Source: JACCYI01 sp963828075 (GTDB lineage: Bacteria > Actinomycetota > Thermoleophilia > Solirubrobacterales > Solirubrobacteraceae). From it: 64,000 bases of DNA. A program made the position numbers and the translations under genes. The DNA lies in contig CAWHDH010000021.1 of assembly GCA_963828075.1 (NCBI GenBank), positions 1,488,001-1,552,000 of the forward strand, written 5' to 3'. The notes below the pieces were generated by a model, which saw only the letters and a program-made list of their open reading frames with translations, did no database searches and was not told the origin of the DNA. Each line of letters opens with the position of its first letter. Positions within the stretch are counted from its first letter, which is position 1. This document shows, one piece after another, positions 1 through 6,433 of this stretch.

Positions 1-359
1 CCGCGGCGACGAAGCTCCGCGACTACTGGCGGGGCGAGTTCGACAAGGCGCTCACGACCGCTGATCCGCGGGATGACATCGAGGCGGCCAGCAACCTCAA
101 GTCCGCCATGGATGCACTGGCCTCGATCGTTGAGGCGCGCGGCAAGAGCGAGGAGGACGCGCGCCGCGAGCACACGGCAGCACTACAGGGTGTCCGCGAT
201 GAACTGAAGCGGAGCAACGACATCGCTCACGCCGTTCAGACGACCGACTCATTCCAGACAACCAAGTTCCTCGCGGACTTGATCTCCGGTCACATCGTCG
301 GTCACGGCGTTGTGCCCCGGTCGTTCACGCCGGGCGCCGGCCACGAGTACACCTACTGA
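1..359 (+). CDS. Hypothetical mobile-element protein, 3' end only
   Basis: The frame is open from the first bases of the window (codons begin at position 3) to a TGA at 357-359, so this is the C-terminal 118 residues or so of a gene that starts outside. The visible part is strongly charged and mostly helical (repeated Glu/Lys/Arg/Ala), ending in a Gly/Tyr-rich tail. An internal ATG at 108 could be a start, but the upstream sequence reads in frame with similar composition, so truncation by the window edge is more likely. The next gene starts inside the stop codon (ATGA overlap), indicating translational coupling. I do not recognise the family. Confidence 0.6.
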   Translation, partial: AATKLRDYWRGEFDKALTTADPRDDIEAASNLKSAMDALASIVEARGKSEEDARREHTAALQGVRDELKRSNDIAHAVQTTDSFQTTKFLADLISGHIVGHGVVPRSFTPGAGHEYTY

Positions 360-739
360 TGCACGAGCGAGACAGGATGGAGGAGGCACGCCGCGCACTC
401 GACGCGGCGTGCGATAGGGCGGCTCTGTCGCGCGCCGCGATGGAGGCCACGCGGGACAAGTTCATGGCCGACACGGCGATGGTCCGCGAGATGAACGCGC
501 TGTACGTCGAACTATCGCTGCACGTGCATGGCGGCCGGCCCGCTCCCGTACCGCTACTGGCTCGCTACGGGCTACACCTACGCTCGCTCAACCCAGAGCA
601 GGCCCTCGGGTTCCGCGACCTCTTGCTTGGCGAGGAGGCCAAGGGAAGCGCCATCGCGGGCGAAGTGCTCGACGCGCTCGCGATGGATGCTGGCTGGATG
701 GACCTCACCTGGGGGACCCAGCGATGGGCGGAAGGCTGA
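359..739 (+). CDS. Hypothetical helical protein of the mobile element
   Basis: A 126-residue protein whose ATG overlaps the stop of the preceding gene by one base. The first 60 residues are Ala/Arg/Glu-rich and probably alpha-helical. The C-terminal part contains a short Trp-rich segment (WMDLTWGTQRW). There is no signal peptide or membrane segment and no recognised motif. Codon third positions are less GC-biased than in the chromosomal genes to the right, in line with a horizontally acquired element. Confidence 0.55.
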   Translation: MHERDRMEEARRALDAACDRAALSRAAMEATRDKFMADTAMVREMNALYVELSLHVHGGRPAPVPLLARYGLHLRSLNPEQALGFRDLLLGEEAKGSAIAGEVLDALAMDAGWMDLTWGTQRWAEG

Positions 740-787
740 GCCGTCTCGGGGCGATCCGTCCCAACCGGTTCCGAATACAGTGGCGAG

Positions 788-1546
788 ATGTCCATCTGGA
801 CGCAGACTCTTGACATCGCGTGGCGCCCCGAACTCCGGTTCTATGAACACGGAGCGTCCGTCCTTCGCGAGATCCAAGAGGATTCATCGCTCAGCGCCTT
901 CCGCCTCTCGGATGATGAGGCGGGCGCGCAGCTCGGCGATGAGTACCACGAGATTGACTTCTCTGCTCGCGGGCTCACCGCGAGCCTACTCCGCCCTGAC
1001 GCCGATATGGACCGGGTGCTGATGGGCATGAGCATTGTTCTCAAGAGGTTGCAGCCGTCGCGATTCGAGGCGCCGAGCATCCGCTTCATGCACGTTCGCG
1101 CTCTAGCCAAGGGCTACGACGAAGCAAGGCAAGAGGCCATCCGATCGCTGTTCGGGTCCGTCGAGTTTGGGCCGGCCGTTGTGGGCGATTTCGCGAACCT
1201 ACTCGACGGCGTGACCACCGAACCGCCGGGATCCATCCACGTCGAATACGGCATTGTCTCGGCTGACGAGCTTCCGATGCGTCTGACGGGCCTCCTCGGG
1301 CAGGTCTCGCCGCGGCTACCCCGTGCGGCAGAGCGTTCCGTTCCCTTGCCGCGAGATGCCGAGGACTTCCCAGCCGTCGCGCTCTTCGCCGATATGGCGT
1401 TTCAGTTGCTCGATCGCATCCCCGATGAGGATCCCTTAGCTAAGGTCACAGATATGTGGCGCACGTGTCGGAAGACGTCCTCGCAGGTCGCGGAGACGCT
1501 ATCCAGCAATCTCTTCGGATCAGGATCGGAGCAAGTCGCACGATGA
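788..1546 (+). CDS. Hypothetical protein, possibly TIGR04255-like
   Basis: A 252-residue soluble protein with no membrane segment. Its layout (N-terminal beta-rich region, a central stretch of the type 'ERFEAPSIRF' around residues 90-100, a C-terminal helix) reminds me of TIGR04255 family proteins, which have unknown function, but I see no diagnostic motif and this is only an impression. It is the first of three coupled genes: its TGA (1544-1546) overlaps the ATG of the next gene (1543). The upstream gap of 48 bp carries no clear promoter. This may be cargo of the element rather than a structural phage gene. Confidence 0.55.
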   Translation: MSIWTQTLDIAWRPELRFYEHGASVLREIQEDSSLSAFRLSDDEAGAQLGDEYHEIDFSARGLTASLLRPDADMDRVLMGMSIVLKRLQPSRFEAPSIRFMHVRALAKGYDEARQEAIRSLFGSVEFGPAVVGDFANLLDGVTTEPPGSIHVEYGIVSADELPMRLTGLLGQVSPRLPRAAERSVPLPRDAEDFPAVALFADMAFQLLDRIPDEDPLAKVTDMWRTCRKTSSQVAETLSSNLFGSGSEQVAR

Positions 1547-2019
1547 CCCCGCGAACGCTCGTTAGGCAAGGCACTACTCGCACGCCGCAGACGGGCAAGT
1601 GGATTGACGTCGAACAGGGGGCAGCGAGCGCGCCGCCATCTGGCGCTCCTAGGCATGTCGGCCCGGAGAACGGCGAGTGGATTCCGGCCTCTGAACTCGC
1701 GACCGCATCCGAGTCCGCAGCACCCGCCGACCTCATCACCGCGGTGCTCGACTTCCTTCTGGACGAGTGGGAGCTCCATGCCGAGCACCAGTCATCGATA
1801 CGTCGCGCCACGAAGCACCCGGCGTATCGCTTGCTGCTTCGCGCACCGTCGTCGGCGATTCCGAAGGTGCTCGATCGCCTAGCCATGGACCGAAGCCCGC
1901 TATGGGTGTGGGCGCTTGGCGATCTTGCAGAAGTCGATGCTGCCGCCGGCGCGGAGACAATGGATGAGGCGGCTGACCGCTGGCTGGCGTGGGGCGCCGA
2001 ACACCTCCGAGTCGATTGA
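1543..2019 (+). CDS. Hypothetical 'HPAY/WxWAL' family protein
   Basis: The start chosen is the ATG at 1543 that overlaps the previous stop, giving 158 residues; an in-frame ATG at 1456 lies deep in the previous gene. The first 55 residues look disordered. Residues about 60-155 have the pattern of a small conserved family I recall next to DUF7689 genes: a helix with His/Ser, then HPAY, then AIPKVL, then WVWALGDL and a final DRWLAWG. The function is unknown. The next gene's TTG start overlaps this stop codon (TTGA), so the three genes form a tightly coupled cassette. Confidence 0.6.
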   Translation: MTPRTLVRQGTTRTPQTGKWIDVEQGAASAPPSGAPRHVGPENGEWIPASELATASESAAPADLITAVLDFLLDEWELHAEHQSSIRRATKHPAYRLLLRAPSSAIPKVLDRLAMDRSPLWVWALGDLAEVDAAAGAETMDEAADRWLAWGAEHLRVD

Positions 2020-2531
2020 CGGACGACAAGGCTGACCTCGAAGCTTGTTGGCCGCGACTGATCAGTGCGGCCTACTACATCACGAGCCGGCGCACGACGA
2101 GACGTGAGGTACCGAGCTACAACTGCGTTGCTTGGGTGGAGGAAGACACGGCGCACTGGTGGGAACCGGAGGAACGTGGGGGCTTCTACTGGCCACCTGG
2201 GCTCTCGCGCGACGACCCCAGCCTTGACAACTACCTTGCCGCTTTCGAGCGAATGGGGTTTCGACCATGCGATGACGGCTCATTGCAGACGGGTATCGAG
2301 AAGATCGCCGTGTACGTTGACGACGACAACGAGTTCACGCATGTGGCAGTACAGCTCGAATGTGGCTGGTGGACTAGCAAGCTGGGCGACGTGAATGACA
2401 TCTCTCACGAGCGTCTTGACTCGCTTATGGAGGGCCGCCCCCAGCGGTACGGCGAGACCCTCACCTACATGGCGAGGCCACGGACAAGGCCAAGCCGTCC
2501 GCGTAGCGGGATCGTCGTCGCCGCTCGCTGA
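2016..2531 (+). CDS. DUF7689-type protein
   Basis: The start taken is TTG at 2016, overlapping the preceding TGA, which gives 171 residues; an ATG at 1989 is possible but lies inside the upstream gene. The signature is clear: YNCVAW near residue 35, a Trp/Pro-rich WWEP...YWPPG block, an EKIAVY strand, then EFTHVAVQL and WTSKLGDVNDISH near residues 110-130. The Cys, His and Asp arrangement (NC...H...D/H) resembles a cysteine-hydrolase fold such as NlpC/P60 or transglutaminase, but that is inference. Biological role unknown. It closes the coupled cassette and is followed by a 279-bp gap. Confidence 0.65.
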   Translation: MTDDKADLEACWPRLISAAYYITSRRTTRREVPSYNCVAWVEEDTAHWWEPEERGGFYWPPGLSRDDPSLDNYLAAFERMGFRPCDDGSLQTGIEKIAVYVDDDNEFTHVAVQLECGWWTSKLGDVNDISHERLDSLMEGRPQRYGETLTYMARPRTRPSRPRSGIVVAAR

Positions 2532-2810
2532 GTCTCTCGTGGGCGGAAGCCCATTGCCGTGGGCGTACTGCCGTACCTGGGCGTACGGGACACCGCACGG
2601 GTTGTGAGGGAGGGAAGGCGTGGGGTGGGCGTCTGATGGACCGGATTCTTTGCGGGTGCCGCGAGTAGCCAAACCCGCAAGGTCGCGCGGAAAATTGCCA
2701 GACTTTGAGTCGGTTTTCCCGAAGCGACACCACTTTCCCCTGCAAACACGCAAGATGGAGGCCGAATCAAGCATGCGAATCGGCACCCGAACTACACCCT
2801 GGGGGGGTAT
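2532..2810. other. Intergenic region inside the mobile element with an inverted repeat
   Basis: This 279-bp stretch holds no convincing gene. A perfect 8-bp inverted repeat (TTGCGGGT at 2650-2657, ACCCGCAA at 2673-2680) could be a weak terminator for the upstream cassette or an operator. No T-run follows it. The sequence 2690-2760 is relatively AT-rich and probably holds the promoter for the terminase-side genes, but I cannot pick confident -35/-10 boxes. A run of seven G lies just before the ATG at 2811. Confidence 0.4.
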
Positions 2811-3224
2811 ATGAGCCGCGAACGTGTGCCGCCGCCGTCCGATTTGGATGCGACGTCTAAGCGGTTGTGGCGCAAGACCCGCGCCGCGCTCCAAGCTCAG
2901 TCCACATGGTGGGACTCCGACGAGGAGGCACTTGCGCGCTACATCAGGGCCTGTGAGCGCGCCCGCCTCGCGCGCGAAGCAATGGCAGGCGAGTTGACGG
3001 CGCCCGGGTCAAAGGGCCAGCTCGTGCCGCATCCGAACCTCAAGACCGCACGCGAAGCCGAGCGAGACGCGCACGACTACGCGACGGCTCTACTTCTGAC
3101 GCCAGTGGCGCGTCAGAGGGCCGCGATCGATGCACCGCACATCGGGCCTCGGAAGTTCCCCGGGCTCGGCGGGCGCTTTGGTCCCGCCGAGGAAGTGGAC
3201 GAGTTCGGCGGGGGCTTCGGTTGA
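2811..3224 (+). CDS. Phage terminase small subunit (P27-type)
   Basis: A 137-residue protein with the layout of P27-family small terminases, which recognise phage or satellite DNA for packaging. There is an N-terminal Pro-rich stretch leading into a helix (SDLDATSKRLW), a central helical segment with acidic DSDEEALARYI, and the characteristic 'vPHPnLKtaREAErdA' block at residues 65-80 followed by LLLTPVARQR. The C-terminal tail is Gly/Phe-rich. The expected large terminase does not follow; a 68-residue protein starts inside the stop codon (TTGA). This suggests a satellite-like or rearranged element, but the window edge hides the rest. Confidence 0.75.
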   Translation: MSRERVPPPSDLDATSKRLWRKTRAALQAQSTWWDSDEEALARYIRACERARLAREAMAGELTAPGSKGQLVPHPNLKTAREAERDAHDYATALLLTPVARQRAAIDAPHIGPRKFPGLGGRFGPAEEVDEFGGGFG

Positions 3225-3427
3225 GGACCACGGACGATCGAAAGGCCATAGACGTGGAGATGAAGTTCACGCAGGACAAGGAGACGCCGGGAACCATCCG
3301 GTACGCCGCAGATGACGACGAGTCGGCCGTGCGCACGATCTATATGCGCAAGGCCGAAGGGCTCAAACTCGGCCAGCGCATCGTGGTTGAGATCCGAAAG
3401 GGCATAGATGCCGTGGGCTGCGCTTGA
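3221..3427 (+). CDS. Small phage-type hypothetical protein
   Basis: Up to 68 residues from a TTG overlapping the terminase stop. ATG at 3260 (55 residues) is an equally reasonable start. The core, about residues 14-60, is a short beta-rich unit (MKFTQDKETPGTIRY ... TIYMRKAEGLKLGQRIVVEIRKG) of the kind seen as small proteins in actinobacterial phages. Function unknown. It overlaps the start of the next gene by 20 bp. Confidence 0.55.
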   Translation: MRTTDDRKAIDVEMKFTQDKETPGTIRYAADDDESAVRTIYMRKAEGLKLGQRIVVEIRKGIDAVGCA

Positions 3428-3872
3428 CGACAGCTTCCACGATGACCCGAGACTCGTGGAGGCCGGCATAGCCGCCAGCGGGCTCTACGCGCGTTGTACG
3501 ACCTACTGCGCGCGGCATCTGACGGACGGGATTGTCTCCGCTAAGGCGCTGTACCGCCTGCTCGATGACGGCGACGCCGCGCCCTTGGCGGCGCTCGTGA
3601 ACGCCGGCATGCTGCGCCCGAGCGGCCAGCGGTTCGAGGTTGTCGACTACTTCCCAGCCAACCGTTCGCGCGAGCAAGTCCAGGCGGCGAAGGCGAAGGC
3701 GGCGAAAGCGGCCCGTGCTCGCTGGACGCCCGATGCTCCAAGCATTGCGGACGCAATGCCCTCCTCTCCCCTCCCATCCCATCCTCTGCCCTCCACTCCC
3801 GTTACTGAGCCAGCCACCTGTAGTACGGGGGACCACAGTGGTTCAGAGTTCAACGGGGAGCCCGCTTGGTAA
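3408..3872 (+). CDS. Phage/actinobacterial replication-like hypothetical protein
   Basis: A 154-residue protein. The N-terminus (PWAALDDSFHDDPRLVEAGI...GLYARCTTYCARHLTDG) matches a pattern common in actinobacterial phages and integrative elements, where such proteins sit near replication genes and resemble the winged-helix N-terminus of replisome organisers. Residues 93-107 are a Lys/Ala/Arg-rich helix. The C-terminal 45 residues are Ser/Pro-rich and low complexity. DNA binding is plausible but not shown. It ends 190 bp before the convergent integrase. Confidence 0.5.
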   Translation: MPWAALDDSFHDDPRLVEAGIAASGLYARCTTYCARHLTDGIVSAKALYRLLDDGDAAPLAALVNAGMLRPSGQRFEVVDYFPANRSREQVQAAKAKAAKAARARWTPDAPSIADAMPSSPLPSHPLPSTPVTEPATCSTGDHSGSEFNGEPAW

Positions 3873-3996
3873 GCGGACGGTCCAAGCGTCCGGGGCGACG
3901 CGACTGGCACCCGAACACGTAGCGCACCTGTAGGTCCGAAGGATCCAGAACGGCCGTACCCCAAGGGGGACGCAACTGTCTCAGAAGATCCCCGCC

Positions 3997-4113
3997 GTGA
4001 TCGTCGGCGGCAAGTTGAGCGCGGAGGCCAACGAGGCCGTTTCGCGCTACCTGTTGGATTGGCTAAAGCGGGAGCGTCCGGGCACCGTGTGGCACATCCG
4101 CGAACGGCGTTAG
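3997..4113 (+). CDS. Possible small ORF between phage genes and integrase
   Basis: An open frame from GTG 3997 to TAG 4111-4113 encodes about 38 residues (VIVGGKLSAEANEAVSRYLL... ending in RERR). The composition is protein-like, basic and helical, and the frame overlaps the 3' end of the opposite-strand integrase by 51 bp. Small basic proteins beside serine integrases can be recombination directionality factors, but nothing here proves that. There is no clear ribosome site, so it may be chance. The preceding stretch 3873-3996 has no recognisable gene. Confidence 0.25.
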   Translation: MIVGGKLSAEANEAVSRYLLDWLKRERPGTVWHIRERR

Positions 4114-5562
4114 TGCGGGCGCGTGCTTGAAACCGCGGCGGGGGAGGTCCGTGGGTCCCGTGCCGGCGGGATAGAACGTGATGATGCGCGGCTCGCGGCT
4201 GAGCGTCAAGCAGTCAAACGCAGCCGCAAGTAGGCCGCGGCGATCCTGCGTCGACATTGCGTCCCACAGGCTCCGCAACGTTTCAACGGAAGGCAACGCC
4301 ACAGCGGCGGACGCTTCGGCTCGAGATTGGCCCAATGTTGCCGCGGCGCTATCGCGACGCTCCCGGCGCTCTCGCATGCCAGCCGCATACAGTCCGATGT
4401 CCCCGATCGACTCCTGCATCTCGGGGGACGCCCACTGCTGCAACGCACTCTCAGCGCGCCGCAGCTCCGCCTCGTGACCCTCGATGTCTGGTCCCTTGCC
4501 CGGACCTCCCGTTGCCTCCCTGTCGGCCGCCGCGGACCAGAACGCCTCAACCGCGCGAGTCTCGACATCCTCCGCGTTTGCCCGTGCGGGGGTCGGGCAG
4601 ACCCCGCCCGAGTGCGTACGGGTGCAACGGTAGATGCGGGTCCGTCTGCTGGTGATCGTTGCCTGAAGGCAGTAGCCACAGGCGTGGCAGCGGATGAGGC
4701 CGGTGAGCATGAATGGCGATGCCTCAGAGCGCGCGGGCGATAGGCGCCGTCCACTCGGGTGCTGGGCCGCTTGCCATGTCGCGAGATCGACTAGCGGCGG
4801 GTGCGCCGCGGCGTTCACGTAGCGCTCGTCGCGGCCGTACGACAGCTCGCCGAGGTAGACGCGATTGGAGATCATGTTGTAGATCGCCTGCTTGCTCCAC
4901 GTCGCCGAGCCCTGCGACGTCCGCACGCCGAGCGATTCGAGGTACGCGCCGAGCGCAGCCGGCCCTTCGCCTGCAGCGCGGCGTGCGAACACTTCACACA
5001 CGGCGTCTGCTGATGCGGGATCGCGCTCCAGCCGCCGGTCTTGTCCGTCCGCGCTGCGCTTGCGGTAGCCAACGGCGGCGCGGGTGTTGACGGGGATGCC
5101 GCGAGAGATCGCGTTTTCCTTCGCTCGCTCGAATCCCGCGGCTGCGCGCTTGCGGACGTACGTCGCGAACGCGAACAGGATTCCGGCTTGGAGCTCGCCC
5201 TCGGGTGTTGTCCAGTCGGAGGGCGCGTCCGGCGCGTAGATAACGCCGCCGGCCTCTCCGATCCGGCGCACGAGGCCGTGAGCGTGCTCGGAGTCGCGAG
5301 AGAGACGGTCGAGCCATGCGACGATGACGCCACCGCTCTCCCCGCGCTCGACGCGCTCGAGCGCCTCCGTGAGTCCTGGCCGCACCAGCTTGCCGCCCGA
5401 CTCGTCAAGGTCGGTGAGGACGATCCCGACGCGTAGGCCCTTCTCGCTCGCAAGGCCCCGGGCGCGGAGCTCCTGCTCATCGGGGCTGATCAGTTTCTCG
5501 CCGCGCTTGCCGACGCGGGACACCCGCACATAGATGTCGATCGGCTGGGATGGCTTGACCAT
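4063..5562 (-). CDS. Large serine integrase (site-specific recombinase)
   Basis: A 499-residue large serine recombinase that would integrate and excise the element between attP and attB. The resolvase-type catalytic domain covers about residues 7-150, with the nucleophile Ser15 in YVRVSR and the WLDRLSRD motif near residue 85. The recombinase domain follows, with 'RRAAGEGPAALGAYLESLGVRTSQG' cut by the typical IYNMISNRVYLGE at about 225-240. The zinc ribbon has CHAC near residue 290 and paired Cys about 20-30 residues later. A coiled coil lies near residues 350-400. ATG 5562 is preferred over the adjacent TTG 5565. The length suits the family. The gene is convergent with the phage genes and starts about 30 bp from the truncated nucS. 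Confidence 0.95.
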   Translation of the reverse strand: MVKPSQPIDIYVRVSRVGKRGEKLISPDEQELRARGLASEKGLRVGIVLTDLDESGGKLVRPGLTEALERVERGESGGVIVAWLDRLSRDSEHAHGLVRRIGEAGGVIYAPDAPSDWTTPEGELQAGILFAFATYVRKRAAAGFERAKENAISRGIPVNTRAAVGYRKRSADGQDRRLERDPASADAVCEVFARRAAGEGPAALGAYLESLGVRTSQGSATWSKQAIYNMISNRVYLGELSYGRDERYVNAAAHPPLVDLATWQAAQHPSGRRLSPARSEASPFMLTGLIRCHACGYCLQATITSRRTRIYRCTRTHSGGVCPTPARANAEDVETRAVEAFWSAAADREATGGPGKGPDIEGHEAELRRAESALQQWASPEMQESIGDIGLYAAGMRERRERRDSAAATLGQSRAEASAAVALPSVETLRSLWDAMSTQDRRGLLAAAFDCLTLSREPRIITFYPAGTGPTDLPRRGFKHAPALTPFADVPHGARTLPL

Positions 5563-5612
5563 CAACCGACTGTAGGGTGCGTGGGCTACTAGGTCAAGTC
5601 GCAGTTCAGCGG
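5563..5612. other. Probable attachment-site junction (attL/attR) in nucS
   Basis: Between the integrase start and the nucS fragment the sequence switches from element to host. Reading on the minus strand, host-like NucS codons run through ...Tyr-Lys-Pro-Leu-Asn (to 5604). They then become TGC GAC TTG ACC TAG, where NucS normally continues with Trp-Met. The crossover must therefore lie close to 5595-5612. The position fits a serine integrase, whose att site typically adjoins its gene. The exact core needs the other element end, which lies left of this window. Confidence 0.65.
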
Positions 5613-5747
5613 CTTGTAGCCGCCGGTGTCGGCGTGCACGAGCACGGAGCCGTCGGCCTTGACCATGATCAGCCGCAGCGCCTCGGGCAGGCGGGCGGTG
5701 AGGCGGCCGGTGTAGTGGACCTCGCAGCGGGCGACGATCAGGCGCAT
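5589..5747 (-). pseudogene. nucS: nucS 5' fragment, mismatch endonuclease truncated by the element
   Basis: From ATG 5747 the frame encodes the classic NucS N-terminus: MRLIVARCEVHYTGRL, then LPEALRLIMVKADGSVLVHAD, then GGYKPLN. After 50 residues it changes to CDLT and stops at TAG 5589-5591. Intact NucS is roughly 220-250 residues and continues with WMxPP, so the oligonucleotide-binding N-domain is cut and the nuclease domain is absent here. NucS (EndoMS) is the mismatch-specific endonuclease of actinobacteria lacking MutS/MutL. The rest should lie on the minus strand beyond the element's left end. Whether this allele makes any functional product is unknown. Confidence 0.85.
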
Positions 5748-5790
5748 CGGAGGGGCGGCACGCTAGAGGCCGGCCCGGACGGCGAGGACC

Positions 5791-5957
5791 GGGGGCCTGT
5801 CAAAGAAGACGGGCACGCCCGGATGCGGCCGCAGACACTGCGCTGGATCGCCACCCACACCCTCGAAAATGCCGGCGCATTCCCTTCGGATGCGTGCGAC
5901 GCCCAGCTTGGTCTGAGACCACACCGAACGGGCCCGCCTGTTCTTCGACAGGCCCCC
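5791..5957. repeat. MITE-like element with 17-bp terminal inverted repeats
   Basis: GGGGGCCTGTCAAAGAA at 5791-5807 is repeated inverted at 5941-5957 (reads GGGGGCCTGTCGAAGAA on the other strand), 16 of 17 bases matching, enclosing 133 bp with no ORF. The right end touches the stop codon of the minus-strand gene at 5957, and the left end is 43 bp upstream of the nucS start. I see no clear target-site duplication. It could be a non-autonomous insertion element or a long-range hairpin in the nucS leader. Confidence 0.5.
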
Positions 5958-6331
5958 TACCGGCCGTCGGCGAGCACGCGGTCGAGCAGCTCGTCGGTCT
6001 CCTGCATCCCGAACGACTCGCGCAGGTACTCCGAGATCTCCTCGCGCGACATGCCCTCGCCGGCGAGGCTCATCGCGAGCAGGGCGGCGGGGTCGTCGTC
6101 CTGCCCCGCCTCCGCGACCGGGTCGGGCGTGCCCTGACCGCGCGGCGCGTGACGGTCGATCTCCTTGTCGTCGAGCGGTGCGATGTCGCCGAGCGAGTGG
6201 CGCAGCGCGTCGCAGCGCGTCTGCACCTTGGTGGCCAGCCGGAGGAGCGCGCTCGCCAGCACGGTCAGCTCGTGGAGCTCGCGGCGCGCGGCGGCGACCG
6301 GATCGGTGGCTGGCGAGCTTTGGACGCTCAT
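5957..6331 (-). CDS. Hypothetical acidic helical protein
   Basis: A 124-residue soluble protein with no recognised domain. Residues 12-50 form an amphipathic helix, the middle is disordered and acidic (APLDDKEIDRHAPRG...), and residues 85-122 look like a small helical bundle (LAGEGMSREEISEYLRESFGMQETDELLDRVL). It lies between the J-domain gene and nucS, all on the minus strand. Function unknown. Confidence 0.6.
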   Translation of the reverse strand: MSVQSSPATDPVAAARRELHELTVLASALLRLATKVQTRCDALRHSLGDIAPLDDKEIDRHAPRGQGTPDPVAEAGQDDDPAALLAMSLAGEGMSREEISEYLRESFGMQETDELLDRVLADGR

Positions 6332-6378
6332 GGCCGGAAGACTCGCACAGTGTTCCGGACCTTAGTACACGCGGCCGT

Positions 6379-6409
6379 AAGTTCTGCCCGCTTCTGACGG
6401 GCCGAACTT
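6379..6409 (-). terminator. Stem-loop downstream of the J-domain gene
   Basis: AAGTTCTGCCCG (6379-6390) pairs with CGGGCCGAACTT (6398-6409), 11 of 12 bases, around a 7-base loop, starting 25 bp after the J-domain gene's stop on the minus strand. No T-tract follows, as is usual for high-GC actinobacteria. A further arm pair (TGGCCGGAAG 6331-6340, CTTCCGGCCA 6407-6416) overlaps it and may form an alternative larger hairpin. Confidence 0.45.
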
Positions 6410-6433
6410 CCGGCCACGCGTACGTAGCGCTGA

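Noticed and set aside
2620..2814. Plus-strand small open frame of 64 residues before the terminase gene.
   Set aside because: Composition is not protein-like, it spans the inverted repeat and probable promoter, and it overlaps the terminase start.
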